Below are positions 7,845 through 16,408 of a stretch of DNA of 64,000 nucleotides, in pieces (position 1 is the first letter of the stretch; each line of letters starts with the position of its first letter). Source of the DNA: Ferrovibrio sp041906005 (lineage in GTDB: Bacteria > Pseudomonadota > Alphaproteobacteria > Ferrovibrionales > Ferrovibrionaceae); the NCBI RefSeq assembly GCF_041906005.1, contig NZ_JAYRJY010000002.1, positions 248,001-312,000 on the forward strand, written 5' to 3'. The notes under the pieces are model-generated. The model was not told the origin of the DNA. It made no database searches and worked only from the letters and a program-made list of their open reading frames with translations. Position numbers and translations under genes: made by a program.

Positions 7845-8549
7845 TTACCCCTTCACCACGCTGGCGGTCTGGCCGAACAGCACCTTCTTGGCCTCTTCGG
7901 TCATCACCGGAATACCCTGGTTGATCGCCTTGCCCTTCTCGTAGGCGACCTTGGTGGCCGGCCGTGCCCAGATGCTGTCGAACCAGCGTTTCAGATTCGG
8001 GAAATCCTCCAGCTTCTGGCCCTGACGCTCATACGGCACGATCCAGGGATAGCAGGCCATGTCGGCGATTGTGTATTCATCGCCACAGATGAAGGCGCGG
8101 CCTTCCAGCCGCTTGTTCAGCACGCCATAGAGCCGGTTGGTCTCGTTCACATAGCGGTTGATCGCGTAGGGGATTTTCTCCGGCGCATACTGGCTGAAAT
8201 GATGGTTCTGGCCGCACATGGGGCCAAGGCCGCCCATCTGCCACATCAGCCATTCGGTGCAGACGATGCGGCCGCGCAGATCTTCCGGCACATGCTTTTT
8301 GTACTTGTTGGCGAGATAGATCAGGATGGCGCCGGATTCGAACACGCTGATCGGCTCGCCGCCATCGAGCGGCTTGTGATCCACGATGGCCGGCATGCGG
8401 TTGTTCGGCGCGATCTTCAGGAAATCGGGCTCGAACTGCTCGCCCTTGCCGATATTGACCGGCTTGATCGTGTAGGGCGTGCCGGTCTCTTCCAGGAACA
8501 GGGTGATCTTGTGGCCGTTTGGCGTCGGCCAATAATACAGGTCAATCAT
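7845..8549 (-). CDS. yfcG: Glutathione S-transferase / disulfide-bond reductase YfcG-like
   Basis: 234 aa. The start MIDLYYWPTPNGHKITLFLE matches the E. coli YfcG N-terminus closely, including the Thr/Asn pair of the TPNG site that binds glutathione in this class. It has NNRMPAIVDH, FESGAILIYLANK and GDEYTIADMACYPW, plus a longer C-terminal tail than its paralogue at 6.6-7.2 kb. Nu-class enzymes reduce disulfides with glutathione rather than conjugating electrophiles. It is transcribed alone, divergently from another GST gene at 8751; the 201-bp gap between them holds both promoters, and no clear operator could be defined there. Confidence 0.9.
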   Translation of the reverse strand: MIDLYYWPTPNGHKITLFLEETGTPYTIKPVNIGKGEQFEPDFLKIAPNNRMPAIVDHKPLDGGEPISVFESGAILIYLANKYKKHVPEDLRGRIVCTEWLMWQMGGLGPMCGQNHHFSQYAPEKIPYAINRYVNETNRLYGVLNKRLEGRAFICGDEYTIADMACYPWIVPYERQGQKLEDFPNLKRWFDSIWARPATKVAYEKGKAINQGIPVMTEEAKKVLFGQTASVVKG

Positions 8550-8750
8550 GGGCGTCTCCGGGCTGGACTGGCGAAGGATGGAACAGGATCACCGGCGCGG
8601 CAAGGCGCAGGCCCGGCCCAGTTAGCGCGATATTGAAACCAAACAAGCAGTTACCTGTGGGCAAGTACACCCTGTCCCGCCTCCTTGCCAGTCTGCTGCC
8701 AGAATAGGGATCGCGTCGTGGCATCCTCAGCCCAAAAAAGGAGACCGCCC

Positions 8751-9443
8751 ATGACACAGCAACCGCCCGGCACGATCCGCCTGTATTCCGGCCCCCTCAG
8801 CATGTTCGGGGCCAAGGCGCAGATCGCCCTGCTGGAAAAGGGTCTGGAAGCCGACGTGGTGATGGTGCCGTTCGAGATGAAGGCGCTGTATGAGCCCAAA
8901 CACCCGGAGGTGCTGCGCATCAACCCCAAACGCCAGGTGCCGGTGCTGGCGCATGGCGAGGTGGAGATATTCGATTCCACGCAGATATTCGAATACCTGG
9001 AAGACCTCTGCCCCGAGCCGCCGTTATGGCCGCGCGACATTGCCGGCCGGGCGCGGGCCCGCCTGCTGGAACTGCAATCCGACGAGGTCTATTTCCCCCA
9101 CATCATCCGCCTGATGGGCCTGCAGGATACGCCCGACGATCCCGCCGCCATTGCGGCGCGCGAGGGCGCGGCGCAGTTCTACACGCGCATGGACGGCCTG
9201 CTGGCCGATGACCGCCCGTGGCTGGCGGGCGAACCATTCACCTATGCCGACATCGCCTTATACATGGCGCAGATTTTTGGCGAACGCATGGGCGCGCCGA
9301 TCCCCGTCGATGCCACACGGCTGACAGCATGGCGCGGACGCATGGGCGAACGGCCCAGCGTACGGCAGGTGGCCGGCGCGATGGGGCGCTGGCTGCTGGG
9401 CATCGGGCGGCCGGTGCCCGCCTTCCTGCGCGCGCTGCTTTAG
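8751..9443 (+). CDS. Glutathione S-transferase family protein
   Basis: 230 aa; the ATG is preceded by AAGGAG at 9 bp, which decides against the upstream in-frame ATG at 8685. The N-terminal thioredoxin-like half has SMFGAKAQIALLEKG, NPKRQVPVLAHG (cis-Pro) and DSTQIFEYLED (glutathione gamma-glutamyl contact). The C-terminal helical half has AGEPFTYADIALYMAQ. It is not a member of the TPNG group of its neighbours; class and substrate are unresolved. It converges on the ABM-domain gene with only 13 bp between the stops, inside a small tandem duplication. Confidence 0.85.
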   Translation: MTQQPPGTIRLYSGPLSMFGAKAQIALLEKGLEADVVMVPFEMKALYEPKHPEVLRINPKRQVPVLAHGEVEIFDSTQIFEYLEDLCPEPPLWPRDIAGRARARLLELQSDEVYFPHIIRLMGLQDTPDDPAAIAAREGAAQFYTRMDGLLADDRPWLAGEPFTYADIALYMAQIFGERMGAPIPVDATRLTAWRGRMGERPSVRQVAGAMGRWLLGIGRPVPAFLRALL

Positions 9444-9472
9444 TCAGACAGCCAGTTTAGTCAGATAGCCAG
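9439..9472. repeat. 17-bp imperfect tandem duplication across two convergent stops
   Basis: TTTAGTCAGACAGCCAG at 9439-9455 is repeated as TTTAGTCAGATAGCCAG at 9456-9472, 16 of 17 bases identical. The stop of the GST gene lies in the first copy and the stop of the opposing ABM-domain gene lies in the second. It looks like a recent slippage duplication that fixed or shifted the end of one gene (inference). Confidence 0.8.
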
Positions 9473-9762
9473 ACGCGTTCGATGGCCTGGATCGAAGCCG
9501 CAAGATCCAGCGCGAAGAATGCCGTCGTGTGCGGCAGGCGCATATGCGTCTGCAATGCGGCCTGACTGGCGAAATCCTCGACCAGCAGGAAAGCCTCGTC
9601 TTCATCCAGCGCCTGATAGAACCGGAATTCACGGCAGCCGGGCTCGCGGCGGGTCGCCGCCTGCAACTCCAGCAGGGCCGTGCGCATGGCGGGACCGGTG
9701 CCCGGTTTGGCCGCGATGCGGACGACCTTGCGGATATTCTGCGGGGCTGGCGATTCTGGCAT
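9457..9762 (-). CDS. Antibiotic-biosynthesis-monooxygenase (ABM) domain protein
   Basis: 101 aa from MPESPAPQN, with TGGAGAG upstream. A dimeric alpha/beta-barrel (ABM) fold is recognisable: IRKVVRIAAKPGTGPAMRTA, the REPGCREFRFYQALDEDEAF strand pair and LVEDFASQAALQTHMRLPH, with the conserved His near TPH/LPHTTAF. Such proteins are small quinol monooxygenases or heme/quinone-handling enzymes (YgiN-like); the substrate is unknown. It is divergent from a LysR regulator across 95 bp, the usual arrangement for a LysR regulator and its target, so regulation by that protein is likely (inference). Confidence 0.82.
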   Translation of the reverse strand: MPESPAPQNIRKVVRIAAKPGTGPAMRTALLELQAATRREPGCREFRFYQALDEDEAFLLVEDFASQAALQTHMRLPHTTAFFALDLAASIQAIERVWLSD

Positions 9763-9857
9763 TGGCGCTCTCCAAAAATACGGGAAGCGGACTTTGCAGC
9801 CGTGCCGGCCTGTGCAAAATTCCCTAAATCCTCCCTTCTGATGTGAAGAAATTAACA

Positions 9858-10736
9858 ATGCTCGATTGGGACGATCTGCGGCATTTCCTGGCCCTGGCCG
9901 ATGATGGGTCGCTGTCTGCGGCGGCGCGCCGGCTGCGGGTCGAACATGCCACCGTGGCCCGCCGGGTTGCCGCCCTGGAATCCGCGACTGGCGTCAAACT
10001 GGTGGATCGCCGGGCCGGGCGTTATGTGCTGACGCCCGATGGCCGGCGTGTGGCCGATTACGCCCGGCGCATGGAAAGCGAGGCATTTTCCATCGAGCGA
10101 CTGCTGCGCGCCGCGCAGAACGACCTGGCGGCGGAGATGACCATCACCGCGCCGCCGCTGATCGCCTCGCACCTGATCGCGCCGCGCATTGCTCTGCTGC
10201 GTCGCGACCATCCCAATCTGCGCCTGCGCCTGCTGGGCGACAGCCGCACCCTTTCCCTGCCCCGGCGCGAAGCCGACATTGCCTTGCGTCTGAACCGGCC
10301 CGACGACGCCGCCCTGGTGATCCGCAAGATCGGCAGCATGACCTACAGGCTTTATGGCTCGGCACCCTATCTGAAGAAGCGGGCAAAGGCGGATTATGAA
10401 TTCATCGCTTTCGATGAAAGTCTCGATCATGTACCCCAGCAATCCTGGCTGAACGGATTGCTGGCCGGCCGGCCAGTGGTATTGCGCAGCAATGACCTGG
10501 CCGTACAGCATGCGGCCGCGCTGGCCGGTGTCGGCATTGCCGCCCTGCCCGACTTCCTGGGCACCCGCGCCGGCCTGCGACAGGCCGACCCGGCCCATGG
10601 TGTCACGACCCGCGATGTCTGGCTCACCTATCACGAAGACATGCGCGACAGCCCCGGGATCGCGGTGCTGACCGACTTCCTGGCCGGCTGCCTGGCCCAA
10701 GAGAAACCGGCGCGGCGACGCGCCAGGGCCGCTTGA
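9858..10736 (+). CDS. LysR-family transcriptional regulator
   Basis: 292 aa from MLDWDDLRHFLALA; an in-frame GTG five codons upstream (9843) is possible and neither has a strong ribosome site. The N-terminal winged helix is complete (ADDGSLSAAARRLRVEHATVARRVAALE), followed by a periplasmic-binding-protein-like effector domain (about 90-290). No effector can be named. Divergent transcription from the ABM-domain gene over 95 bp suggests that gene as its target. The C-terminus ends in a short basic tail (RRRARAA). Confidence 0.88.
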   Translation: MLDWDDLRHFLALADDGSLSAAARRLRVEHATVARRVAALESATGVKLVDRRAGRYVLTPDGRRVADYARRMESEAFSIERLLRAAQNDLAAEMTITAPPLIASHLIAPRIALLRRDHPNLRLRLLGDSRTLSLPRREADIALRLNRPDDAALVIRKIGSMTYRLYGSAPYLKKRAKADYEFIAFDESLDHVPQQSWLNGLLAGRPVVLRSNDLAVQHAAALAGVGIAALPDFLGTRAGLRQADPAHGVTTRDVWLTYHEDMRDSPGIAVLTDFLAGCLAQEKPARRRARAA

Positions 10737-10776
10737 GCCTGTTGCCAGAGCGCGGCCGGCGGGCGAGGCTTGCACC

Positions 10777-13092
10777 ATGAGCGAAGATTCGTCCGCATCT
10801 GCCGACCTGGCCGCAGCCCTGACCCGGGCCGAGGCCGTGCTGGCCCAACAACCCAATGATCCCATGCTGCTGGATCTGGCGGCCGGCTGTGCCGAGGCGC
10901 TGGGCGATCTGGACAAGGCCGAAACCTACCGCCGCCGCGCCGTGCAGGCGACGCCGCAAGACCCGGCCGCCTGGACCCGGCTGGCCAACCTTTTGCAGCA
11001 TCGCTATTCCCCGGCCAAAGCCGCAGCCGTCTATCGCCGTGCCGTCGAATTGCTGCCCCAGGAAGCCACGCTGCATCATGCCCTGGGCAGCCTGACACAG
11101 CATCTGGGCCAGCATGCCGAAGCCGAACAGGCCTATCGCCGCAGCGTGAAACTGGCGCCGAGCCCGGCATTCGCGGCTCGTGCCCTGAACGATTACGGCA
11201 CACTGCTGGCGGCCCAGCAGCGCCATACCGAAGCCGAGGCGGCCTATCGCGCCGCCCTGCAGCGCCAGCCAGATTTTGCCAAGGCGGCAAACAATCTGGC
11301 GATCCTGCGGCACGGCCAGGGCATGGTCGGTGAGGCCGAACATGGCTACCGTCATGCGCTGGAACTTGAGCCGAATTATCCGCGTGCCGAATTCAACCTG
11401 GGTAACCTGCTGCATGAACAGGGCCGTCTGGTAGAGGCGGAAGACGCCTATCGTCGCGCCATCGCGCAGGACCCCAAGTTTACGGCGGCCATGAACAATC
11501 TGGGCTTGTTGCTGGGCGAAACCGGCCGTTCGGAAGAGGCCATCGATCTGCTGCGTCTGGCATTGCACCAGGCGCCACAGGATGCCTCGATCAGCGTCAA
11601 CCTGGCCGACCTGTTGCATCAGCGCGGTGATACCGAGGAAGAAAGACTGGTGGTGGATGCGGCTCTGCTGGCCCATCCAGACCATCCTCTGCTGCGATTG
11701 ACAAAGTTGATGCATTGCCTGCCGGTGCTGCCCGAAAACACGTCAGCAGCAGAGGCGGCACTGCTTGCCTTCGATGCCGAACTGCATCGCTGGGTACAGT
11801 ATGCACTCCAGCCCGATCACCGTGCGGCAGCGGCCGAATACGTCGGTCACAAACAGCCTTTCTATCTGGCCTATCGACCGGGCGACCAGCGGGCGCGTCT
11901 GTCGGCTTTCGGCGACGCGACCGCAGCGCTGATGCGCGAGGCTTTCCCGCTGCCGCAGCCGGCGGTATCTGCGCGGCCACGTATCCGTCTTTGTATCGTG
12001 ACGAAACACATCCGCAGCCATTCGGTCTGGATGGTGGTGCTGAACGGGTTGCTCAGTCAGATCGACCGAACGCGGTTTGAGACCGTGCTGTTGCATACCG
12101 GAACGGCCAACGAAGCCGATTTGGCCACCGTGGGCGCCATGGTCGACCGGCTGCATCCTCACCCGCGCGACTTCCGCGCAGCCCTCGACATCCTGCGCGA
12201 CGAACGGCCCGATATCCTCTATTATCCGGAAATTGGCATGGATGCCCTGACCAACCGGTTGGCCAACCTACGGCTGGCGCCGTTGCAGGCGGCGGGCTGG
12301 GGCCATCCGGTGACAACCGGCCTGCCCGAAATCGACCTTTATCTGTCGGGCGACTTACTGGAGGCACGGGACGCCCATCGCGATTACCGCGAAAAGCTGG
12401 TGCGCCTGCCGGGCACCGGAGCCTGCACCCAGTCGCCGCCGGTGCTGCCGATGCCGATGCCACCCGAAATCGCCGCCGCCCTGCCGCAAGACCGCAGCAT
12501 CGTGCGGCTGATCCTGTGCCAGCATGCTTTCAAGTTCGACCCGGCCGACGACGCACTCTACGCCCGCATCGCGCGGGTCGCGGGACCGTGTCGCATCTTC
12601 ATCCTGCTACGCCCGGATGAACCGGTGCAGAGCGAACGGCTGCTCAGCCGCCTGCGGCAGGCCTGCGCCAAACAGGGCGTGGATGGCAATGCCGTATTCG
12701 TGCCGCTGCCGTGGCTGCCGACACCGCAATTCTACAGCCTGCTGGATGCGATGGATGTCTATCTCGATTGCCCGGCTTTCTCGGGCTACACGACGGCATG
12801 GCAGGCTCTGCATCGCGGTTTGCCGATCGTGACGCTGGAAGGACGCTTCATGCGCCAGCGACTGGCGGCTGGCGCGTTGCGACAAATCGATCAGACCGAA
12901 ACGATCGCCGCCGATGCCGAACAGTATCTGGGCATTGCCGTGGCACTGGCCCAGGAAGCCCGCGACACGCCGGAAGCCTATGCGGCACGTCGTGAAACCC
13001 TGCGCAAAGCCGCACCGAAACTGGATGGCAACGCTGAGGTTGTCCGCGCCGTGGAAACCGCATTGGCCGAGGAACTGGAGCGACGTCGCTGA
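10777..13092 (+). CDS. TPR protein with GT41 (O-GlcNAc-transferase-like) domain
   Basis: 771 aa. Residues about 1-290 are tandem tetratricopeptide repeats, with recurring motifs such as AEAAYRAALQRQPDFAKAANN and EAEDAYRRAIAQDPKFTAAM shortened here. The C-terminal about 400 residues match the SPINDLY/OGT (GT41) family: SHSVWMVVLNGLL, the AGWGHPVTTGLPEIDLYLSG segment and GYTTAWQALHRGLPIVTLEG of the nucleotide-sugar site. GT41 enzymes transfer a sugar to Ser/Thr of proteins in the cytoplasm. Bacterial members may glycosylate flagellins or adhesins. No partner substrate or sugar-synthesis gene is adjacent; flgE lies 6 kb away. It abuts the convergent D-aminoacylase gene with no intergenic base. 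Confidence 0.85.
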   Translation: MSEDSSASADLAAALTRAEAVLAQQPNDPMLLDLAAGCAEALGDLDKAETYRRRAVQATPQDPAAWTRLANLLQHRYSPAKAAAVYRRAVELLPQEATLHHALGSLTQHLGQHAEAEQAYRRSVKLAPSPAFAARALNDYGTLLAAQQRHTEAEAAYRAALQRQPDFAKAANNLAILRHGQGMVGEAEHGYRHALELEPNYPRAEFNLGNLLHEQGRLVEAEDAYRRAIAQDPKFTAAMNNLGLLLGETGRSEEAIDLLRLALHQAPQDASISVNLADLLHQRGDTEEERLVVDAALLAHPDHPLLRLTKLMHCLPVLPENTSAAEAALLAFDAELHRWVQYALQPDHRAAAAEYVGHKQPFYLAYRPGDQRARLSAFGDATAALMREAFPLPQPAVSARPRIRLCIVTKHIRSHSVWMVVLNGLLSQIDRTRFETVLLHTGTANEADLATVGAMVDRLHPHPRDFRAALDILRDERPDILYYPEIGMDALTNRLANLRLAPLQAAGWGHPVTTGLPEIDLYLSGDLLEARDAHRDYREKLVRLPGTGACTQSPPVLPMPMPPEIAAALPQDRSIVRLILCQHAFKFDPADDALYARIARVAGPCRIFILLRPDEPVQSERLLSRLRQACAKQGVDGNAVFVPLPWLPTPQFYSLLDAMDVYLDCPAFSGYTTAWQALHRGLPIVTLEGRFMRQRLAAGALRQIDQTETIAADAEQYLGIAVALAQEARDTPEAYAARRETLRKAAPKLDGNAEVVRAVETALAEELERRR

Positions 13093-14547
13093 TTAAGCGA
13101 CGTTGCGCGTGATCAGTCGGCCAGTGCTGGCACCGGTAAGGCCGGTCTTGCCCACATAGCTCGACACGCCATTGACCCAGACCTCCATAATACCCCTTGC
13201 CGGCGTTTTCGGTGCCGCGAAGGTGGCGGTATCGATCACCGTCTCGGGATCGAACAGCACCAGATCGGCATAGGCGCCTTCGCGGATCGCGCCGCGATCC
13301 ATCATGCCGAAGACCCTGGCTGTCAGGCCCGTCATCTTGTGCACCGCCTGCTCCAGCGAAATCAGCTTCAGATCGCGCGCGTAATGCCCCAGCACGCGCG
13401 GGAACGTGCCCCACAGGCGGGGATGCGGCATGTCGTTGCTGGGAATGCCATCGGAGCCGATCATGCTGCGCGGATGAGCGATGATGCGCTGCACGTCCTG
13501 TTCATCCATCATGAAGTAGATCGCCGCCGCCGGCAGCAGCCGCTTGGCCGCCGTCACCTGGTCGACACCCCATTCCTTCGCGATGTCGGCCAGCATGCGC
13601 CCCTTCATCTCGGGGTAAGGCTCGGATGTGGCGATCTGCACCGGCATGTCGTCGCGCAGGCGGTCGGGCAGCAAAGCCGTCGAGCTGGCGATATAGGGAT
13701 AGACATCGAAATCCACCGTCTGGCTTTTCGCCGCGCGGTCGATCAGCGCCAGCGTCTCGGTGGAACGGCCGAAGTTTTCCGGGTTGGTGCATTTGTGGTG
13801 GCTGATCACCACCGCCGAGCCGGTATCCTTGCCGATCTTGAGCGTCTCCTCGATGCTGTCGATCACGCCATCGGCTTCATCGCGCATATGCGTCACATAC
13901 AGCCCGCCGCGCGAGCGCAAGGCCTCGGCCACCGCGATCACCTCGTCGGTCGGCGCGTGGCGGCTGGGCGGATACCACAGGCCGGTGGAAAAGCCAGAGG
14001 CCCCCTGCTCCAGCGCCTCGGTCAGGCGCTGCTTCATCTGCGCGGCCTCCTTGTCGGTGGCCGCACGGTTGATGTCGTGGTCCATCGCCTGCACGCGCAG
14101 CGACATATGGCCGACCAAAGCATAGGTGTTGGTGGGCGGCGGCACCTTGCGCAGTCGTTCGGCATAATCGGCGAAGCTGGGGAATTGCCAGGATTCCGGG
14201 CCCCCGACCAGATCGAGCGGCGCCGGCGGGCGTTTGGTCATCGTCACCGGCGCAAGGCTGATGCCGCAATTACCGACCACGACGCTGGTGACGCCCTGGC
14301 TGAGCTTGCAATGCATGCATTCCGGGCCACAGAGCACGGCACCATCGTCATGCGTATGCGCGTCGATGAAGCCCGGCGCCAGGGCCAGTCCCTTGGCGTC
14401 CACCTCGCGGTCAGCCGAGACAGCGCCCAGATCGCCGATGGCGGCGATGCGGTCACCGCTGATCGCCACATCGCCAGTAAAAGACGCCGCGCCAGTGCCA
14501 TCGAAGATACGCGCGTTGCGGATAGCCAGATCGTAACGGCGGGTCAT
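13093..14547 (-). CDS. N-acyl-D-amino-acid deacylase (D-aminoacylase)
   Basis: 484 aa, usual family length. Amidohydrolase-superfamily metal motifs are present: GFIDAHTHDD near the start of the barrel, GVTSVVVGNCG (the Cys ligand typical of D-aminoacylases), YVTHMRDE, ISHHKC and SDGIPSN at the end. An N-terminal strand module (RNARIFDGTG) and the C-terminal return segment (ADLVLFDPETV) form the small beta domain. The enzyme would hydrolyse N-acyl-D-amino acids in the cytoplasm. Its start overlaps the stop of the upstream D-2-hydroxyacid dehydrogenase by ATGA, so the two are co-translated and may act in one D-amino-acid or dipeptide salvage route (inference). Confidence 0.9.
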   Translation of the reverse strand: MTRRYDLAIRNARIFDGTGAASFTGDVAISGDRIAAIGDLGAVSADREVDAKGLALAPGFIDAHTHDDGAVLCGPECMHCKLSQGVTSVVVGNCGISLAPVTMTKRPPAPLDLVGGPESWQFPSFADYAERLRKVPPPTNTYALVGHMSLRVQAMDHDINRAATDKEAAQMKQRLTEALEQGASGFSTGLWYPPSRHAPTDEVIAVAEALRSRGGLYVTHMRDEADGVIDSIEETLKIGKDTGSAVVISHHKCTNPENFGRSTETLALIDRAAKSQTVDFDVYPYIASSTALLPDRLRDDMPVQIATSEPYPEMKGRMLADIAKEWGVDQVTAAKRLLPAAAIYFMMDEQDVQRIIAHPRSMIGSDGIPSNDMPHPRLWGTFPRVLGHYARDLKLISLEQAVHKMTGLTARVFGMMDRGAIREGAYADLVLFDPETVIDTATFAAPKTPARGIMEVWVNGVSSYVGKTGLTGASTGRLITRNVA

Positions 14548-15452
14548 CCGGCGATCCTCCTCGTGTGGTTCAGGGCCGCTTCGATCAGGTTCATGCTGGC
14601 TTCCGGCGTGCGGAAGGCCGAATGAGCCGACAGGGTCACATTATCCAGCTTGGTGAGTGGATGATCCTTGGGCAGGGGCTCCACATCGAAGACATCAAGG
14701 CCGGCATGGCCAAGCTGGCCGGATTTCAGCGCCGCGATCATCGCCGCCTCGTCCACCACTGCTCCACGCGCGGTATTCACCAGAATGGCGCCGCGCTTCA
14801 TCTGCGCGATGCGCGCGGCCGAGAGGAAACCGCGCGTCTCGTCATTGAGCAGCAGATGCACCGAGACCACATCGCTCTGCGCCAGCAGTTCGTCGATCGA
14901 CACGAAACGCACGCCATCGGCGCTTTTCGCACTGCGGTTCCAGGCCAGCACTTTCATGCCGGCGCCACGGCACAGCCGCGCCATCTCGGCACCGATACCG
15001 CCATAGCCGATCAGGCCGACGGTCTTGCCGGTGAGTTCGACGCCGTCCAGCCGCAGCCAGTTGCCCGCGCGCATCTCGCGATCCATGCGGGCAAACCCCT
15101 TGGCGGCGGCCCACATCAGGGCGAAGGCGCATTCGGCCACGGCCGTATCGCCATAGCCCTTGATCAGATGCACTTCGATCCCGAGGGATGCCAGCTCTTC
15201 GACATGCATGTAGCTGCGCGCGCCGGTGCCAAGGAACACGACATGCTTCAGCCCCTTGCATTGCGCGGCGATGGCCGTGGGCAGGTAGGTATGGTCGATC
15301 CAGGCCACCGGCGCGCCGTTCAGCACGGCGGGCAGGTCTTCCGGTTTCACATCGGGCTGGCGGTTGACGCCCACGGGTGGATCGGAGGGTTTACGCAGAC
15401 GCTCGGCCAGATCGCCGAGAGTTGGGTTGGCATCGACGAAAACGGCACGCAA
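14544..15452 (-). CDS. D-isomer-specific 2-hydroxyacid dehydrogenase
   Basis: 302 aa, starting with TTG (MRAVFVDANP) preceded by GGGGGA. The NAD-binding Rossmann domain has GLIGYGGIGAEMARLC, and the catalytic Arg-Glu-His set is visible in VNTARGAVVDE, DVFDVEPLP and LSAHSAF. It reduces a 2-oxo acid or oxidises a D-2-hydroxy acid; the substrate is not evident. It is the first gene of a two-gene operon with the D-aminoacylase. Phosphoglycerate dehydrogenase is less likely because the protein lacks the extra ACT/ASB domains and is short. Confidence 0.88.
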   Translation of the reverse strand: MRAVFVDANPTLGDLAERLRKPSDPPVGVNRQPDVKPEDLPAVLNGAPVAWIDHTYLPTAIAAQCKGLKHVVFLGTGARSYMHVEELASLGIEVHLIKGYGDTAVAECAFALMWAAAKGFARMDREMRAGNWLRLDGVELTGKTVGLIGYGGIGAEMARLCRGAGMKVLAWNRSAKSADGVRFVSIDELLAQSDVVSVHLLLNDETRGFLSAARIAQMKRGAILVNTARGAVVDEAAMIAALKSGQLGHAGLDVFDVEPLPKDHPLTKLDNVTLSAHSAFRTPEASMNLIEAALNHTRRIAG

Positions 15453-15496
15453 GGCGTAGGTCCCCCGATCTGAAACAGCAACGATCCCTTGCCGCC

Positions 15497-16381
15497 TCAG
15501 CGGCGGGCGAGTCGTATACTGACGGTCAGCGCGGCGAGTGTCACCCCTGTTGCGGCCAGCAAAACACTCATGCCGGGACGCAGGCCCATGTCGATACTGA
15601 GGTTGGTTTCAAGCACAAGCAGCCATGGCGCCCCGCTGCGCAACCAGAAATAAAGCGCCTCGCCCCCCATGGTGCATGCCGCGCTGCCCAGTGCCAGGGC
15701 AATCAGCCCCGGCCAGGGCAAAGTTGCACCGGCGGGGAATATCCGGCGCAGCAGCCGATACCCCAGCAGCCAGAGCAGCAGGCCGGCCATCAGCGTCGGT
15801 TCACCCACATCGGCCTTGGCCTGGAGAAAGAAATGCCACAGCGCCAGCGGCGCCAGAACATAGACAATCCGATGCAAGGCCTGCCAGCGCCGGCCGCCCA
15901 GACGCCGCACCATGCCGTCAGTGGAGGTGGCGGCCAGAACCAGAAGGCCGATCAGCGCCGCCAAGCCGATCAGCAGGTAATTCGAGGTGACGATCTCACG
16001 CAGCGCCTTGGCGATGACAAAGGCATGATTGGCAAAATAGAGCAGCAGGTGGAATGCCGCATAAATCGCCGAGGCCACGCCGATCATGCGGCGGACCAAT
16101 GTCAGCCGGCCATAGCGCAGCATCTGCCGCAGCGGCGTGACGGCCAGCGACAGCAGCAGGAAGCGAAAAGCCCAGAGCCCGGTCTGGTGGATCAGTTCGG
16201 TGAGCGGCCGAGGGCCAAGATCCTGCTGCAGCATACGCCACAGCAGCCACAGGGCGGGCATCAGAAGCAGGCCGGACACGGCAGCTTTCAGCGGCACGAA
16301 CCGGCCGCCGGCATCGCGCCACGGCGCCAGGGACGACAGGACGCGGGAATACCGTGAATGGGCGGCGGTTCGGTTGCTCAT
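15497..16381 (-). CDS. msrQ: MsrQ-like heme-binding membrane subunit (ferric-reductase-like)
   Basis: 294 aa integral membrane protein with about six to eight hydrophobic helices. The ferric-reductase-like transmembrane domain is seen in LVRRMIGVASAIYAAFHLLLYF and GGRRWQALHRIVYVLAPLALWHF (given in short form), which carry the heme-ligand histidines conserved in MsrQ/YedZ. MsrQ passes electrons from quinols to the periplasmic methionine sulfoxide reductase MsrP. No msrP is adjacent: the upstream gene is a histidine kinase and the downstream gene a dehydrogenase. The C-terminal about 60 residues hold two further helices that may be an extension relative to short YedZ proteins. Confidence 0.82.
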   Translation of the reverse strand: MSNRTAAHSRYSRVLSSLAPWRDAGGRFVPLKAAVSGLLLMPALWLLWRMLQQDLGPRPLTELIHQTGLWAFRFLLLSLAVTPLRQMLRYGRLTLVRRMIGVASAIYAAFHLLLYFANHAFVIAKALREIVTSNYLLIGLAALIGLLVLAATSTDGMVRRLGGRRWQALHRIVYVLAPLALWHFFLQAKADVGEPTLMAGLLLWLLGYRLLRRIFPAGATLPWPGLIALALGSAACTMGGEALYFWLRSGAPWLLVLETNLSIDMGLRPGMSVLLAATGVTLAALTVSIRLARR

Positions 16382-16408
16382 GCCTGTCGATATAGCCCAG
16401 GTCGGGAC

